This document shows, one piece after another, positions 19,601 to 20,265 of a stretch of DNA of 20,265 nucleotides. The notes under the pieces are model-generated. The model was not told the origin of the DNA. It was given only the letters and a program-made list of their open reading frames with translations, and did not search any database. Position 1 is the stretch's first letter. Each line of letters starts with the position of its first letter. Position numbers and translations under genes: made by a program. This DNA is from a virus: IMG/VR virus record IMGVR_UViG_3300031707_004467, positions 1 to 20,265 of that record. One strand, 5' to 3'.

Positions 19601-20265
19601 TTACACCTTTATGATTACTCCAGCTTGAATAGCATCGACATCGCTTACTTTGAAAGGTTCGTTATCGACAGGATTAATAGTCAATCCTGCAGTTCTTATT
19701 ACCCGTTTGGTATACGCATCTCCGAGATAGGTACTTGGGCTTTCAATGTCTGCTCCACCGGATGGCTTGATGATAGCGGCAGCTTGTTTCGCAGGAGCAT
19801 AGTTACCCGTTTTTGCTCTAGCCTCAGTCCATATTCTTGTAATAATATTATTCACAGGATCCAATCCACAAGCACTCATGTCATATATATCTTTCAAGTT
19901 TGCCGTAACTCCACCAACATAAGTAGTATCACTATCGTATGGAATTTCATCAACCAATAGATGATTGTCGGTAGTGTCAGCGTCTGATCCGGTGAGTTGG
20001 TTGGTTATAGTTCCGGTTGGAGTAAGCGCAATAATATGTCCATCTCCACACCACGAATTATCTTCTGAGCCATTACAGTCATTGATAGCAACGTCATCGA
20101 AGTAAGAGAGATTTCCATCTGACGCACTCAAATTTCCGTATAATTGCAGTTCACACATACCTGAATAAGTTCCAAGAGTATCGCCTACTATTCTGGCCTC
20201 AACTGCTCCTCCATCCACTCGTAATTCACAAAGTCCAGCAGCGTTAGAAAGTATGACATGACATT
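19601..20265 (-). CDS. Virion protein with LamG/concanavalin-like domain (partial, start outside window)
   Basis: The frame is open from 20265 to the stop at 19601 (about 221 residues); the true N-terminus lies off the right edge. Seen: LCELRVDGGAVEARIVGDT, YFDDVAINDCNGSEDNSW (residues about 56-73), then GDGHIIALTPTGTITNQLTG, HLLVDEIPYDSDTTYVGG and DIYDMS. This string of motifs is shared by many phage and metagenomic tail proteins with concanavalin-A-like (LamG) lectin folds that bind sugars or lie at the particle surface. The C-terminus ends AIQAGVIIKV. Good family likeness, exact virion place unknown. Confidence 0.75.
   Translation of the reverse strand, partial: CHVILSNAAGLCELRVDGGAVEARIVGDTLGTYSGMCELQLYGNLSASDGNLSYFDDVAINDCNGSEDNSWCGDGHIIALTPTGTITNQLTGSDADTTDNHLLVDEIPYDSDTTYVGGVTANLKDIYDMSACGLDPVNNIITRIWTEARAKTGNYAPAKQAAAIIKPSGGADIESPSTYLGDAYTKRVIRTAGLTINPVDNEPFKVSDVDAIQAGVIIKV

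Overview
The window is part of a tailed double-stranded DNA bacteriophage (Caudoviricetes-like) genome. Every gene I support lies on the minus strand, so the map is described from high to low coordinates, in the direction of transcription. Virion and lysis genes come first, followed by a compact replication, recombination and DNA-modification block. Neighbouring genes overlap by ATGA or TAATG almost throughout, and most have a clear GGAG-type ribosome binding site. The host is bacterial, since Shine-Dalgarno sites are strong and the phage carries a GH25 lysozyme. I cannot name it, and I see no integrase, repressor or attachment site.

Region 1 (20265 to 16915) holds the end of the late genes. 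It starts with a truncated LamG-like virion protein, then four short tail or fibre-associated genes, a GH25 endolysin with a C-terminal SH3-like domain, and two small membrane proteins that are holin candidates. Region 2 (16914 to 16675) is a non-coding junction. It carries a 12-bp stem-loop, a perfect 23-bp inverted repeat and a repeat-rich promoter candidate. The 29-bp core of that promoter, with the same spacing to a -10-like hexamer, recurs at 10362-10405.

Region 3 (16674 to 8865) is an early/middle operon. It encodes a zinc-ribbon protein, a DUF932-family protein, an MT-A70-type adenine methyltransferase, small unknown proteins, a SNF2-type helicase and a duplicated pair of coiled-coil genes flanking a small membrane protein. 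It continues with a RuvC-like resolvase, a Cas4/RecB-like nuclease, a Sak4-like recombinase and a DUF669-like ssDNA-binding protein, and ends with a tRNA-Met.

Region 4 (8851 to 1) is the most interesting part. It contains a small protein, a GNAT acetyltransferase, QueF (preQ0 reductase), a YhhQ-type queuosine-precursor transporter, a tRNA-like element with an abnormal anticodon arm, a MazG/NMAD1-like helical protein, a CxxxCxxCC metal-cluster protein and a DpdA-like transglycosylase. After these come a family-4 uracil-DNA glycosylase fused to DNA polymerase I, a primase-helicase, a 56-residue protein and a truncated N4/N6 DNA methyltransferase that runs off the left edge.

My reading is that the phage imports preQ0 (or preQ1), reduces preQ0 to preQ1 with QueF, and uses DpdA to exchange it for guanine in its own DNA. 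The GNAT and the cysteine-cluster protein are candidates for further tailoring of the base. The genes for de novo preQ0 synthesis (folE, queD, queE, queC) are not in the window. The modification genes sit in the same coupled transcript order as the replication proteins, as expected for marking newly made phage DNA.
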